From positions 1-37,072 of the forward strand of contig DAIDHI010000006.1 of NCBI GenBank assembly GCA_027452025.1: a DNA stretch of 37,072 nucleotides, read 5' to 3'. The notes beneath the pieces are model-generated. The model was not told where the DNA came from. It saw only the letters and a list, made by a program, of their open reading frames with translations, and ran no database searches. The first letter of the stretch is position 1. Each line of letters opens with the position of its first letter. The position numbers and the translations under genes are program-made. Below are positions 17,950 through 27,061 of the stretch, in pieces. The DNA is from Elusimicrobiota bacterium. GTDB taxonomy: Bacteria > Elusimicrobiota > Elusimicrobia > UBA1565 > UBA9628.

Positions 17950-18377
17950 GGCTTGCGCCGTTCGCAGAGCCTGGAGAACACTTCCCCCGCGCCCATGAAC
18001 GTTTCGTCGATGCTGGCCTGGATAGCCTGCTGAGCCTGCGCTCCGGAGGTCGCGGCCGCCGCGGCGATGCCTTCCATGGCCCAGGTCATCAAGTCGGCCG
18101 GATCGAGCGGGACCTCGTTGGCGATCTCGTGCATGAGCTTGAGCAGAGCGACGGCGGGCTGTGCGAGGTCCTTATTGAGGAGGAGCAGGCCGTCGATGAT
18201 CCCCCGGCAGACCGCGGCCACCGTCAGGCGCGGATCCTGGCGCTCCTTGGTGCTCAAGACGGCGGCGACGATGATCTTGCGGGCGATCTCGGCGCTGGCC
18301 GCCGGCGTGTTCTCGACGGGGCCCAAGCGGCTGACGATGATCTCGCGGGAGAGCTTCTCGAAGTCGTACTCGGCCAT
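17946..18377 (-). CDS. Helical protein of unknown function coupled to nadE
   Basis: A 143-residue, mostly helical, soluble protein with no signal peptide and no motif I recognise. It begins Met-Ala-Glu-Tyr-Asp-Phe-Glu-Lys-Leu-Ser. The middle is Ala/Ile/Leu-rich amphipathic helix, and near the C-terminus an Ala-rich helix includes Ala-Gln-Ala-Gln-Gln-Ala-Ile-Gln. Its stop overlaps the nadE start, and TATAAT stands 12 bases upstream of its ATG, so it is the first gene of a two-gene unit. A role tied to NAD synthesis is possible only by position. That it is a real gene is supported by the clean promoter, the coupling and the codon use. Confidence 0.7.
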   Translation of the reverse strand: MAEYDFEKLSREIIVSRLGPVENTPAASAEIARKIIVAAVLSTKERQDPRLTVAAVCRGIIDGLLLLNKDLAQPAVALLKLMHEIANEVPLDPADLMTWAMEGIAAAAATSGAQAQQAIQASIDETFMGAGEVFSRLCERRKP

Positions 18378-18389
18378 CTCAGTCCCGGG

Positions 18390-18395
18390 ATTATA
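18390..18395 (-). promoter_or_regulatory. -10 box of the nadE unit
   Basis: Minus-strand TATAAT, 12 bases before the ATG of the 143-residue protein; the predicted leader is about 5 bases. It is divergent from the lipoprotein promoter. Confidence 0.55.
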
Positions 18396-18429
18396 CCTAA
18401 ATCCCCTCCTGGCGGCTGTCCGCGTTGTC

Positions 18430-18438
18430 TGCTACACT
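18430..18438 (+). promoter_or_regulatory. Extended -10 box of the lipoprotein/PilZ-like unit
   Basis: TGC TACACT ends 9 bases before the GTG at 18448. It fixes the start of the lipoprotein gene well downstream of the longest open frame. Confidence 0.5.
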
Positions 18439-18447
18439 GCGGCCAAG

Positions 18448-19602
18448 GTGACCGGCCGCGGTTGGACCGCCTTCCTGGCTCTGGGCGCGTCGCTTTCGGG
18501 TTGCGCGTGGGGCCCGCGCCCCGCGCGGCCGATCGACGTTTCCGCCGGCGTGATCGCGGCCCGCGTGGTGTTCAAGGGACAGTCCCTGCCTAATTTCCTG
18601 CGCCATCCGGCGCAAGAGGTCTACTACGCGCGCGTGCTTCCTTCGGGGGATCTCGATCTGGACCACCCGCTGCGCTCGAACTATCACCGGGGCGGCTACG
18701 TCTACTGGCTCAACGCGCCAGCCGGGCGCTACGCTCCGATCGCCGCGGCCTACAGCGTGCTCGGCCTGCGCTATCTGGCGCGGTTGGACAAGGAGGTCCG
18801 CCGCGACATGGTCGTGGACTTGCGTCCGGGCGCCTTCGCGTTCGCAGGCGACACCCTCGTGCGCACGGATTGGACCGGCATGGGAGACGCCCTGCTTCAC
18901 CTGGCGCGCCACATCCAGGGCTGCCTGCCGCTGCTGGGCCGGCCCACGGTCGATATCGACGGGGCCTCGCATCTGACGGATCGCTCGGCCGAGGCGGAAG
19001 GCCGCGTCCTGCGCAGGGCGGCTGCGGCGCTGGGCGCCAGAGGCTGGGACGACGCCGTGCGCGCCCGCTACGATGAACTCGGCCCTCCCCCGCCGACGCT
19101 CTACTCCGGCTGGGGCTGGCGCCGCCGGCCGATGCCTCGTTTGCGGACGGATCGCTTCTCCTACATCGACACGCTGGGCTGGAAGCCGGGACGGGGCTTG
19201 GGCGCAGCGTGGTATTGGCGCCAGCCGCGGGACCGGGCCCAGATCGCCGTGATCTTCTTTTCGACGGCGGACGCCGGCTTTCGGCCCGCCTCGGATTACC
19301 TCGACGCGATGCGCGCCGCGGGCAGCGGCGGCGACGACCATATGCTCTTCGACCTCACCGTCTCCAGCCGCGCGGCCATGGCCGTGCGCTACACCAGCCG
19401 CCTCTATCCCAAGCAGGATCTGCCCGGAGGCCGGGCGCGAGTGATCAAGACGGAGACGATCCTCGTGCCCGACCCGGAGGGTTACTACGTGGTGCGCTTG
19501 CGCGCGCCCGCGGCGTATTTTTCGCGCTACCTTCCGGCCTTCGCCCGCTTCGTGCGCTACCTCGTCCTGGAGAAGCGCCCGTCCCCGGAGGCTAAGTCGT
19601 GA
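18448..19602 (+). CDS. Lipoprotein of unknown function
   Basis: A 384-residue protein starting at GTG. A positively charged start (Thr-Gly-Arg-Gly) and a hydrophobic stretch lead to the lipobox Leu-Ser-Gly-Cys with Cys19, so it should be lipid-anchored. The mature part opens with a beta-rich region (about 30-140) rich in Tyr and Arg. A helical part with His-Leu-Ala-Arg-His near 152 follows. The C-terminal region contains Val-Ile-Phe-Phe-Ser-Thr near 268 and Ala-Val-Arg-Tyr-Thr-Ser-Arg-Leu-Tyr near 311. The last 60 residues again look like beta strands and a final helix. I recognise no family. The stop overlaps the next gene's GTG as GTGA, so it forms a pair with the PilZ-like protein. Confidence 0.72.
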   Translation: MTGRGWTAFLALGASLSGCAWGPRPARPIDVSAGVIAARVVFKGQSLPNFLRHPAQEVYYARVLPSGDLDLDHPLRSNYHRGGYVYWLNAPAGRYAPIAAAYSVLGLRYLARLDKEVRRDMVVDLRPGAFAFAGDTLVRTDWTGMGDALLHLARHIQGCLPLLGRPTVDIDGASHLTDRSAEAEGRVLRRAAAALGARGWDDAVRARYDELGPPPPTLYSGWGWRRRPMPRLRTDRFSYIDTLGWKPGRGLGAAWYWRQPRDRAQIAVIFFSTADAGFRPASDYLDAMRAAGSGGDDHMLFDLTVSSRAAMAVRYTSRLYPKQDLPGGRARVIKTETILVPDPEGYYVVRLRAPAAYFSRYLPAFARFVRYLVLEKRPSPEAKS

Positions 19603-20093
19603 CGGGCGGCGCGCGCTTCCTGACCGATCTCGAGGTCGTCCTGCGCGACCAGCGCGGGGTGGTCATCGACGAGCGGGCGCAAGCCCGCGAGATCAGCGCG
19701 TCGGGCTTTCGCGTCAAAAGCCAGCAGCCGCTCTGCGCCGGGATGCGCCTGACCTTCACCATGGAGATCGGTCCCGGAGAGATCGTGCGCGGAGCGGCCA
19801 AGCTCGCCTGGGCCGAGAAGGACGAATGGGGCTGGCATACGGCGCAGGCGCGCATCGTCAAGATGTCCTGGGCCGACAAGCGCAAGCTTCGCGTCCAGAC
19901 CCACAGGCCGGGCTACGACTTTCCGGGACTCGCCCGCAAGGCGCTCCTGGCGCTCTTCTGGCTGGTCGTCGTGGCGGGCGCCCAGAATGTGATGTTCAAG
20001 CAGCCCGCCGTGCGGCAGGCGATCTTCGACAGCCTCCCGGCCCTGGGCGCCGGCCTGGTGCTGGCCGCCGGCCTTTGGCTGCTGCTGGGCTAA
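19599..20093 (+). CDS. PilZ-like domain protein with C-terminal membrane helices
   Basis: A 164-residue protein. Residues about 5-100 follow the PilZ fold pattern. A Glu-Ile-Ser-Ala-Ser-Gly-Phe-Arg-Val segment (residues 30-38) stands where PilZ has Asp/Asn-x-Ser-x-x-Gly. Then come Pro-Leu-Cys-Ala-Gly-Met-Arg-Leu-Thr-Phe and a Lys-Leu-Ala-Trp-Ala strand. The N-terminal Arg-x-x-x-Arg that grips cyclic di-GMP is not seen; Arg-Phe-Leu-Thr-Asp occupies about that place. Cyclic di-GMP binding is therefore doubtful. Two hydrophobic helices (about 110-127 and 146-163) anchor the C-terminus. The GTG start shares bases with the upstream lipoprotein stop. The TAA overlaps the stop of the convergent gene. 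Confidence 0.65.
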   Translation: MTGGARFLTDLEVVLRDQRGVVIDERAQAREISASGFRVKSQQPLCAGMRLTFTMEIGPGEIVRGAAKLAWAEKDEWGWHTAQARIVKMSWADKRKLRVQTHRPGYDFPGLARKALLALFWLVVVAGAQNVMFKQPAVRQAIFDSLPALGAGLVLAAGLWLLLG

Positions 20094-20968
20094 AAGCCCT
20101 CGCGGCAGCGCACGTCCATGGAGTCGGCGAGGAAGGGCTGCGGGCCCTGCGGCCGCAGCACGAAGCCCCAGCGCTCGTCGCCCCACATCGGCGTGCTCTT
20201 GGTGAAGGCGAGCAGGAACGGGCTTCCGCGTCCGCTCGGGTCGTAGGCCACGAACTCGAGAAGATCGGTCTCGGCCATCAGCTCGCGGCGCATCGGCGCG
20301 CAGGGCCCGAGCAGGCGGCCTCCGGAGGCGAGCCTGAGGCAGCGCCGGGTGCTGGCCGAGACCTGCGTCTCCTCGACCAGCGCCCACGCGTCCTTGACGC
20401 CGGCCATGGGGACGGGAGCGGCGAAGTCGATCTTGACCTGGATGTCCTCGGGCTTTGGCGACTGCCGTACCGTTTGGGCCGCCGCGTCATCGGGGCGTAG
20501 CGGAAAACTCCCCGCCTGGAGGTCGCGCATCGCCGCTTCCTTAATCGGGCCCTCCAAGGATTTATAGGTCGCATCGGAGACGCGATTGGCCAGGGCGCGG
20601 TAGCGGGCGCGGGAGTCCTTGAGGACGAAGCGCGCGGGCACCCGAAGGGCGATGATCGGACGCCCGACGACGCGCCGCGGACCGCGCAAAAGGGCGGCGC
20701 GCAGCTTGACCGGCCGCCGGTCGCGGCAGGCTCCGCCCCAGGTGCCCGAGGCGCGCGCCACCGTGAAGACCTGGGCGCCGCGGCTGCCGATGACCAGCAA
20801 GCGAGCGCCCAGCGCCAGCGGGTTGGGGCGGCGGGGCGCTTTGTCGAAAATAGCCCATTGGCCGGCCGTTTCATACACGGGGTAGACGCCCCGCCGGCCG
20901 TAGGCGCGCGTCTGGGCGTGGGCGGGCGCCGCGAGGACCAGGGCGGCGGCGAAAAACAGCCTGCGCAT
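20090..20968 (-). CDS. Secreted protein of unknown function
   Basis: A 292-residue exported protein with a textbook signal peptide: Met-Arg-Arg, then a hydrophobic core, with cleavage after Ala-His-Ala at about residue 18. The mature region is basic and mixed alpha/beta. It includes Gly-Val-Tyr-Pro-Val-Tyr near 27, a long Arg-rich middle (about 80-130) and a C-terminal region with Trp-Gly-Phe-Val-Leu-Arg near 266. Cysteines at about 81, 213, 222 and 288 could form disulphides. No family is recognised. The gene has its own full promoter and shares a 58-base divergent region, with a 13-base palindrome, with the coiled-coil gene. Confidence 0.7.
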   Translation of the reverse strand: MRRLFFAAALVLAAPAHAQTRAYGRRGVYPVYETAGQWAIFDKAPRRPNPLALGARLLVIGSRGAQVFTVARASGTWGGACRDRRPVKLRAALLRGPRRVVGRPIIALRVPARFVLKDSRARYRALANRVSDATYKSLEGPIKEAAMRDLQAGSFPLRPDDAAAQTVRQSPKPEDIQVKIDFAAPVPMAGVKDAWALVEETQVSASTRRCLRLASGGRLLGPCAPMRRELMAETDLLEFVAYDPSGRGSPFLLAFTKSTPMWGDERWGFVLRPQGPQPFLADSMDVRCREGF

Positions 20969-20975
20969 GGGCGAA

Positions 20976-21004
20976 AGGATATCAAAAAGACTTGCGCTTG
21001 TAAC
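20976..21004 (-). promoter_or_regulatory. Divergent promoter, minus side
   Basis: GTTACA (21004-20999), a 17-base spacer, then TATCCT (20981-20976) and 7 bases to the ATG. Its -35 box overlaps the palindrome at 20996-21008. Confidence 0.6.
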
Positions 21005-21020
21005 AAGCCGCGCTTATCCT
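20992..21020 (+). promoter_or_regulatory. Divergent promoter, plus side
   Basis: TTGCGC (20992-20997), a 17-base spacer, then TATCCT (21015-21020) and 6 bases to the GTG at 21027. It faces away from an equivalent promoter on the other strand, and the two overlap in the middle. Confidence 0.6.
20996..21008. promoter_or_regulatory. 13-base palindrome between divergent promoters, operator candidate
   Basis: GCTTGT-A-ACAAGC is a perfect 6+1+6 inverted repeat. It covers the -35 box of the minus promoter and the spacer of the plus promoter, so one bound dimer could block both. Confidence 0.45.
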
Positions 21021-21026
21021 GATTCC

Positions 21027-22313
21027 GTGGATTCCATCGAGTTCCGCGCTTGGCGCGAGGACTTCCGGCGCGAGGTGGACCTGGTGCTGTCCCAGATGCG
21101 CCAGCGGCCCTCCGAGGCGGGAGCGCCGCTGCTCGTTTCATCGGAACTCGCGCAGGCGCTGGCGGCGGAGCGCCAACGCTGCCGGCGACTGGAAGAGGAG
21201 TTGGACTCGGCGCGGCGGCAGGCCGCCGGCGACCGGGCGCTCGCCGAGAGGGAAGCGGCCCGTCGCAAGCGCCTGCGCGAGGCGGCCGGGCGTCTGGCCT
21301 GGGCGGCGCGCTCGCTGGAAACGGAGCTGTCGCGCGCGCGCGCGCGAGCGCGCGAGCTGTCCAGTCAGGCCTCTTGCGCGTCGCAGGGCATGGAGGCGGC
21401 GGGCTTGTCGCAGGCGCGGGCCCAGGAAAGCGCGCGCGAGCAGCGGCAGGGGACGCAGCGCTTCGCCGCCGAGGCCCAGCGTTGGCGCGAGAAGGCGGCG
21501 GAGCTCGAGACCCGCCTGCAAGCCGCGCGCGCGCAGCTGGCTTCGACGCGCGACGGCGCCCGCGCGGCGGCCGACGTCCTGGCGCAGGAGGCGGCCGGCC
21601 GGGAGCAGCGAATCCTCAGGCTGTCGGCGCAGCTCGAGGAGGCCAAACGCGGCGCCTCCGAGCTGCGCGGCGACCTGCAAATCGAGACCAGGCGGCTCCG
21701 GGCCGAGCTTGAGCGCGCCGCGGGACAGGCGTCCGCTGAGAAGGCGCGCTGGGAGGAGACGGCCTTCGAACGGGACCGGCTGCGGCGCGAATGGGAGCTC
21801 GAGGTGGCGGAAAGACAGGCCGTGGAGGCGCGGCTGCGGGAAGCGCTGGCCAGGGCGCGGGCGGCCGAGGAGCAGGCTCGCGAGGCCGGCCGCGAGGCGG
21901 AGCTTGCCCGCGGGCAGGCCCGCCTGGCCGCGCAGGCCGCCGCGAAAGCTCGGCAAGACCGAGAAGAGCTGGCGCTCCAGGCCGAGGAGGAGCGGCGCCT
22001 GCTGCGCCTGCGCTCCGAGGAGGAGTTGGCGGCGGCCGAGGAGCGCGAGCGCCAGGCCTATCGGGCCGTTGAATCGCTGCGCGAGAAGCTCGAGGCCGAG
22101 GCTCAGATGCAGCGCCTGAAGGCCGCTCTCAAGGCCAAGCTCTCCCAGGAGCGCGCCAGGATGGCCGAGGCCGCGGCCCGCGCCCAAGCCGCGCGGGCCG
22201 AGGAGCTCGTGGTCGCCCCGAAGCCCCCGGCTCCGGCGCCGGCTCCGGTTCCCGCGCCCGCCCCGGGCTTATGGGCGCGGGCGTTGGCCGCCCTCAGACG
22301 ACGCCCTCAGTAG
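21027..22313 (+). CDS. Long coiled-coil protein, unknown function
   Basis: A 428-residue protein starting at GTG. After a short N-terminal region (Asp-Ser-Ile-Glu-Phe-Arg-Ala-Trp-Arg-Glu-Asp-Phe) almost all of residues 45-390 is Ala/Glu/Arg/Gln-rich heptad sequence without proline, typical of a long coiled coil. A Pro/Ala linker (about 398-412) and a short tail (Gly-Leu-Trp-Ala-Arg-Ala-Leu-Ala-Ala-Leu-Arg-Arg-Arg) follow; the tail may be an amphipathic membrane-binding helix. There is no signal peptide. Such proteins often act as cytoplasmic scaffolds or in polarity, but nothing here fixes a role. The start is supported by the promoter 6 bases upstream; the longer frame to 20967 would run through that promoter. 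Confidence 0.72.
   Translation: MDSIEFRAWREDFRREVDLVLSQMRQRPSEAGAPLLVSSELAQALAAERQRCRRLEEELDSARRQAAGDRALAEREAARRKRLREAAGRLAWAARSLETELSRARARARELSSQASCASQGMEAAGLSQARAQESAREQRQGTQRFAAEAQRWREKAAELETRLQAARAQLASTRDGARAAADVLAQEAAGREQRILRLSAQLEEAKRGASELRGDLQIETRRLRAELERAAGQASAEKARWEETAFERDRLRREWELEVAERQAVEARLREALARARAAEEQAREAGREAELARGQARLAAQAAAKARQDREELALQAEEERRLLRLRSEEELAAAEERERQAYRAVESLREKLEAEAQMQRLKAALKAKLSQERARMAEAAARAQAARAEELVVAPKPPAPAPAPVPAPAPGLWARALAALRRRPQ
21331..21346. repeat. (CG)8 dinucleotide tract inside the coiled-coil gene
   Basis: Eight perfect CG repeats encode alternating Arg and Ala in the coiled coil. A loss or gain of one unit would shift the frame. The tract could also adopt left-handed DNA. 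Confidence 0.7.
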
Positions 22314-23137
22314 AGCGTGCCCGTCGTCAAGGCCACAGGCACGGGGGGCCGGGCCGCCTTCGATGGACGCCGCACGTCGGTCACGCGCGAATGGTAGAAG
22401 AGCAGCACCTTGCGGACGTACGTCCGCGTTTGCGGGTAGAATCCGCTGCGCGTGAAAAGAAAGCGCGGCCCCGCGTTGTAGGCCGCGATGATGCGCTCTT
22501 GGAGCCAAAGCGGAGCGTCGCGAAAATCGACGCCCTTGAGCTTGAAGCGCTTGCGCGCCGCGTCCATGAGGTTTGCGATGTAGGCCGCCCCTGCCGCGAT
22601 GTTGTACTCCGGCACGCTCAGCAGGCCCGGCGCGATGCCGAACTCCCGCGCCGTGGCCGGCATCAGCTGCATGAGGCCGCGCGCGCCGCGCGGCGAGACG
22701 GCGCCGATGAAGAACTCGGACTCGGCGGCGATGATCGCCTTGAGCAGGCGTTCGTCGACGTGATAGGCGGAGGCGTATTTCAAGATGAGCTCGTCGTACT
22801 GGTCGGTGACCTCGGGATGGGCGATGAGCACTTCGAAGGTTCGGCGGTAGGCCGGCGTGACGACGGGATTGGGCACGATGAGGCGTTGGCGGCGCCAGAG
22901 CGCGCCGGGAGCCAGCGCGGCGGCGGGCGCGGCCGGCGGCAGGGGCGCCGCGGTCGCCTCCTCGGGCAGCAGCAGCCGTCCGGGCGCCGCGCGCGCGTCA
23001 TCGAAGAGCCGGCTCAGACCCGCGAAATCGAAGCCGGCCGCACGGGCGGGCAGCTGCTTTTGGGCCGAGCGCTCGCGGGCCAGGACGGGCCCGGCTAGAA
23101 GCAGCAGCGCCAGCGCCGTCGGAACTCGGCGGCTCAT
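22307..23137 (-). CDS. Periplasmic lytic transglycosylase (SLT family)
   Basis: A 276-residue exported enzyme that cuts peptidoglycan glycan strands with 1,6-anhydro product formation. The signal peptide spans about residues 1-20. The SLT domain (about 115-260) has the catalytic Glu139 in Ala-Ala-Glu-Ser-Glu-Phe. It also carries Ser-Pro-Arg-Gly-Ala-Arg-Gly-Leu-Met-Gln-Leu-Met-Pro (148-160), the Asn-Ile-x-x-Gly-x-x-Tyr region (near 179-186) and Ala-Ala-Tyr-Asn-Ala-Gly-Pro. An Ala/Pro-rich linker precedes the domain. The C-terminal stop overlaps the convergent coiled-coil gene by 7 bases. A TATACT box stands 6 bases upstream of the ATG. Confidence 0.92.
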   Translation of the reverse strand: MSRRVPTALALLLLAGPVLARERSAQKQLPARAAGFDFAGLSRLFDDARAAPGRLLLPEEATAAPLPPAAPAAALAPGALWRRQRLIVPNPVVTPAYRRTFEVLIAHPEVTDQYDELILKYASAYHVDERLLKAIIAAESEFFIGAVSPRGARGLMQLMPATAREFGIAPGLLSVPEYNIAAGAAYIANLMDAARKRFKLKGVDFRDAPLWLQERIIAAYNAGPRFLFTRSGFYPQTRTYVRKVLLFYHSRVTDVRRPSKAARPPVPVALTTGTLY

Positions 23138-23143
23138 CGCGCA

Positions 23144-23149
23144 AGTATA
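23144..23149 (-). promoter_or_regulatory. -10 box 6 bases before the transglycosylase start
   Basis: Minus-strand TATACT, 6 bases before the ATG, predicting a leaderless transcript. Confidence 0.55.
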
Positions 23150-23180
23150 GGACGGCGCCGAGGCCGCCGCCAGGGCCCTC

Positions 23181-23201
23181 GGGCCCAGCCCGCCTGGGTC
23201 C
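23181..23201. other. GC-rich inverted repeat in the divergent rpsB upstream region
   Basis: GGGCCCAG pairs with CTGGGTCC (one G-T wobble) over a 5-base loop. It lies between the transglycosylase and rpsB promoters and has no T-tract, so it is not a clear terminator. The rest of the 185-base region holds promoters and a repeated GGCCGCCGCC (23162-23171 and 23202-23211). Confidence 0.3.
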
Positions 23202-23242
23202 GGCCGCCGCCGAAGAGATTTGGCGCAAACGCCGGGAAAATT

Positions 23243-23289
23243 TGTTACAATAGCCGAGTTGCGGCTGATGGCCGCCTCGTCCGTATACT
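23243..23289 (+). promoter_or_regulatory. Two -10 candidates and leader of rpsB
   Basis: An extended -10 element, TGT TACAAT, ends at 23251, and a second box, TATACT, lies at 23284-23289. Between them GCGGC-TGATG-GCCGC (23261-23275) can fold into a small hairpin. From the first promoter the leader would be about 65 bases, from the second about 27. Unlike most units here, rpsB keeps a real leader with an AAGGAA-type ribosome binding site at 23307-23312, which would fit control by ribosomal protein S2. Confidence 0.5.
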
Positions 23290-23322
23290 AAAAGCAGAGA
23301 GGTTCCAAGGAAAAAGCACCGC

Positions 23323-24143
23323 ATGATCAACGTGTCCATGAAGGCTATGCTCGAGGCCGGCGTCCACTTCGGCCATCAGACCCGGCGTTGGAACCCGAAG
23401 ATGGGCAAGTTCATCTTCGGCGAGCGCAACAGCATCCACATCATCGATCTGCAAAAGACGGTCAAGGAGATCAAGAAGGTCTACGGCTACGTCAGGGACG
23501 AGGCCGCTCTCGGAAAGACCTTCCTGTTCGTCGGCACCAAGAAGCAGGCCCAGGACATCCTCAAGACCGAGGCCGAGCGCTGCGGCGCCGCTTACGTCTC
23601 CGACAAGTGGCTGGGCGGCACGCTGACCAACTTCGCCACGCTGCGCAAGTCGGTCAAGCGCCTCGAGGAGCTCGAGAAGTGGCAGGCCGACGGCATCCTG
23701 AGCGTCCTTCCTAAGAAAGAGGTCTCCCGCCTCTCGAAGGAGATGAACCGGCTCAAGAAGACGCTGACCGGCATCCGCAAGCTCGACAAGCTGCCCGACG
23801 TCATGTTCGTCATCGACCCCGTCGAGGAGGACCTCGCCGTCGCCGAGGCCCGCCGGCTCAAGATCCCGATCGTGGCCGTCTGCGACACCGATTGCGATCC
23901 GGACCTCATCGATCACCCGATCCCGGGCAACGACGACGCCGCTCGTTCGATCAAGCTGTTCTGCGGCATCATCGCCGACGCCGTCGCCGAGGGCAAGGCC
24001 GCCTTCGAAGCCGCCAAGAACCAGGCCACCGTCGCCGAAGCCGAGCAGCAGATGCTGCAGCAGGGCGAGGGCGAGGGCGAGACCGTCGACATGGCGGCCG
24101 CGGCCGAGGGCGGCGAGGCCGCCCCCGCCGAGGGGGCCGAGGC

Positions 24144-24147
<4 letters not shown>
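23323..24147 (+). CDS. rpsB: 30S ribosomal protein S2
   Basis: A 274-residue uS2. The N-terminus has the family landmark [16 protein letters not shown] (residues 10-25). Ile-Phe-Gly-Glu-Arg-Asn-x-Ile-His-Ile-Ile-Asp-Leu follows. The Trp-Leu-Gly-Gly-Thr-Leu-Thr-Asn segment is near 98-105, and the Asp-Thr-Asp-x-Asp-Pro-Asp-Leu-Ile-Asp-x-Pro-Ile-Pro-Gly-Asn-Asp-Asp-Ala motif near 188-206. A Glu/Ala/Gly-rich acidic tail (about 240-274) extends beyond the usual core. It heads the long plus-strand run and its stop overlaps the tsf start. An internal ATG at residue 6 is an alternative start. Confidence 0.98.
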
Positions 24148-25747
<1,600 letters not shown>

Positions 25748-25752
25748 TCGCT

Positions 25753-26325
25753 ATGCCAGTCACGGAGTCCGTCAACGCCGTCGTCTCGAAGATGGAGCAA
25801 AACATGAAGGAGCGGATGGCTAAGCTCGCCAAGGAGTTCTCCATCCTGCGCACCGGCCGCGCCAACCCGGTCATCCTCGAATCGATCAAGGTGGAGTACT
25901 ACGGGCAGCAGGTCCCGCTCAAACAGGTGGCCGCCGTCTCCGTCCCCGAGGCCCGCGTGCTCGAGATCCGGCCCTGGGATCCCACCGCTCTGCCGGAGAT
26001 CGAGAAGGCGCTGCAGAAAAACGACGTCGGCGCCCCCCCTCAGAGCGACGGCAAGATGATCCGCATCAACCTCCCCATGATGACGGAAGAGCGGCGCAAG
26101 GACATGGTCAAGGTGGTCAAGAAGATCGGCGAGGAATACCGCGTGGCCGTGCGCAACGAGCGCCACGACGCTCTCGACAAGATCAAGAAGGCGGAGAAGG
26201 CCAAGGAGATCACCCAGGACGACGTGAAGGGCCTCGAGGGCCGCATTCAAAAAGTGACCGACCTTTTCGTCAAGCAAGTCGACGACCAGGTCGCCGCCAA
26301 AGAGAAGGAGATCACGACGGTTTGA
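25753..26325 (+). CDS. frr: Ribosome recycling factor
   Basis: A 190-residue factor that, with EF-G, splits post-termination ribosomes. Landmarks are the Leu-Arg-Thr-Gly-Arg-Ala-Asn-Pro segment near residues 33-40, Tyr-Tyr-Gly-x-x-Val-Pro-Leu near 50-57, and the long three-helix bundle end with Arg-Asn-Glu-Arg-His-Asp-Ala near 134-140. The ATG at 25753 follows the pyrH stop by 5 bases, with GGAG nearby. The stop overlaps the uppS TTG start. Confidence 0.98.
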   Translation: MPVTESVNAVVSKMEQNMKERMAKLAKEFSILRTGRANPVILESIKVEYYGQQVPLKQVAAVSVPEARVLEIRPWDPTALPEIEKALQKNDVGAPPQSDGKMIRINLPMMTEERRKDMVKVVKKIGEEYRVAVRNERHDALDKIKKAEKAKEITQDDVKGLEGRIQKVTDLFVKQVDDQVAAKEKEITTV

Positions 26326-27029
26326 GCCCCGTCGAGGGCCTCGATCCCCAGAGGATCCCGCGGCACGTCGCCGTCATCATGGACGGCAACGGCCGCTGGG
26401 CCAAAAGCCGCGGCCTGCCCCGCCTGGCCGGGCACCGCGCCGGCGTCGAGTCGGTGCGAGAGGCCGTCCGGGTCTGCGGCGAGTTGGGCGTGCAGGCGCT
26501 GACGCTCTACTCCTTCTCGACCGAGAATTGGCTGCGGCCCAAGGAGGAAGTCGGGGAGCTCATGAAGCTGCTGTCTTGGGCCCTTTCCAAGGAGACGCTC
26601 GAGCTCGACAAGAACAATGTTCGGCTGCGCGCCGTCGGCCGGCTCGAGGCCTTGCCCGAGGCCGTGCGCCGGCAGCTCCAGGAATCGATCGCGAAGCTCG
26701 CCAAGAACACCGGCCTCATCCTCAACCTCGCGCTCAATTACGGCGGGCGCCAGGAGATCGTGGACGCCGTCAATAAGGCCATCTCGGAAGGGGTCGAGAC
26801 GTTTTCGGAACGGGACATCGACACCCACCTCTACACCGCCGGCCTGCCCGATCCCGACTTGCTTATCCGGACTTCGGGAGAGATGCGCGTGTCCAACTTC
26901 CTTCTTTGGCAGATCGCCTACACCGAGCTCTACGTCACCCCGACCTTCTGGCCGGACTTCCGCCGGCCCCAGCTCGTCGAGGCCATCGCCGACTTCCAAA
27001 AGCGCAGCCGGCGTTTCGGCGGGCTGTAG
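26322..27029 (+). CDS. uppS: Undecaprenyl-diphosphate synthase
   Basis: A 235-residue cis-prenyltransferase that makes the C55 lipid carrier for peptidoglycan and O-antigen synthesis. The active-site stretch His-Val-Ala-Val-Ile-Met-Asp-Gly-Asn-Gly-Arg-Trp-Ala puts the key aspartate at residue 21. Also conserved are Gly-His-Arg-Ala-Gly, Tyr-Ser-Phe-Ser-Thr-Glu-Asn-Trp, and Asp-Leu-Leu-Ile-Arg-Thr-Ser-Gly-Glu near the C-terminus. The TTG start overlaps the frr stop as TTGA. Confidence 0.97.
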   Translation: MSPVEGLDPQRIPRHVAVIMDGNGRWAKSRGLPRLAGHRAGVESVREAVRVCGELGVQALTLYSFSTENWLRPKEEVGELMKLLSWALSKETLELDKNNVRLRAVGRLEALPEAVRRQLQESIAKLAKNTGLILNLALNYGGRQEIVDAVNKAISEGVETFSERDIDTHLYTAGLPDPDLLIRTSGEMRVSNFLLWQIAYTELYVTPTFWPDFRRPQLVEAIADFQKRSRRFGGL

Positions 27030-27061
27030 GCCGCACTGGCGCGGGCGGAATCCAAAAAAGC

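Noticed and set aside
23181..23201. Inverted repeat upstream of rpsB as a terminator
   Set aside because: It has no T-tract and lies between divergent promoters, so there is no upstream transcript for it to end; listed only as an inverted repeat.
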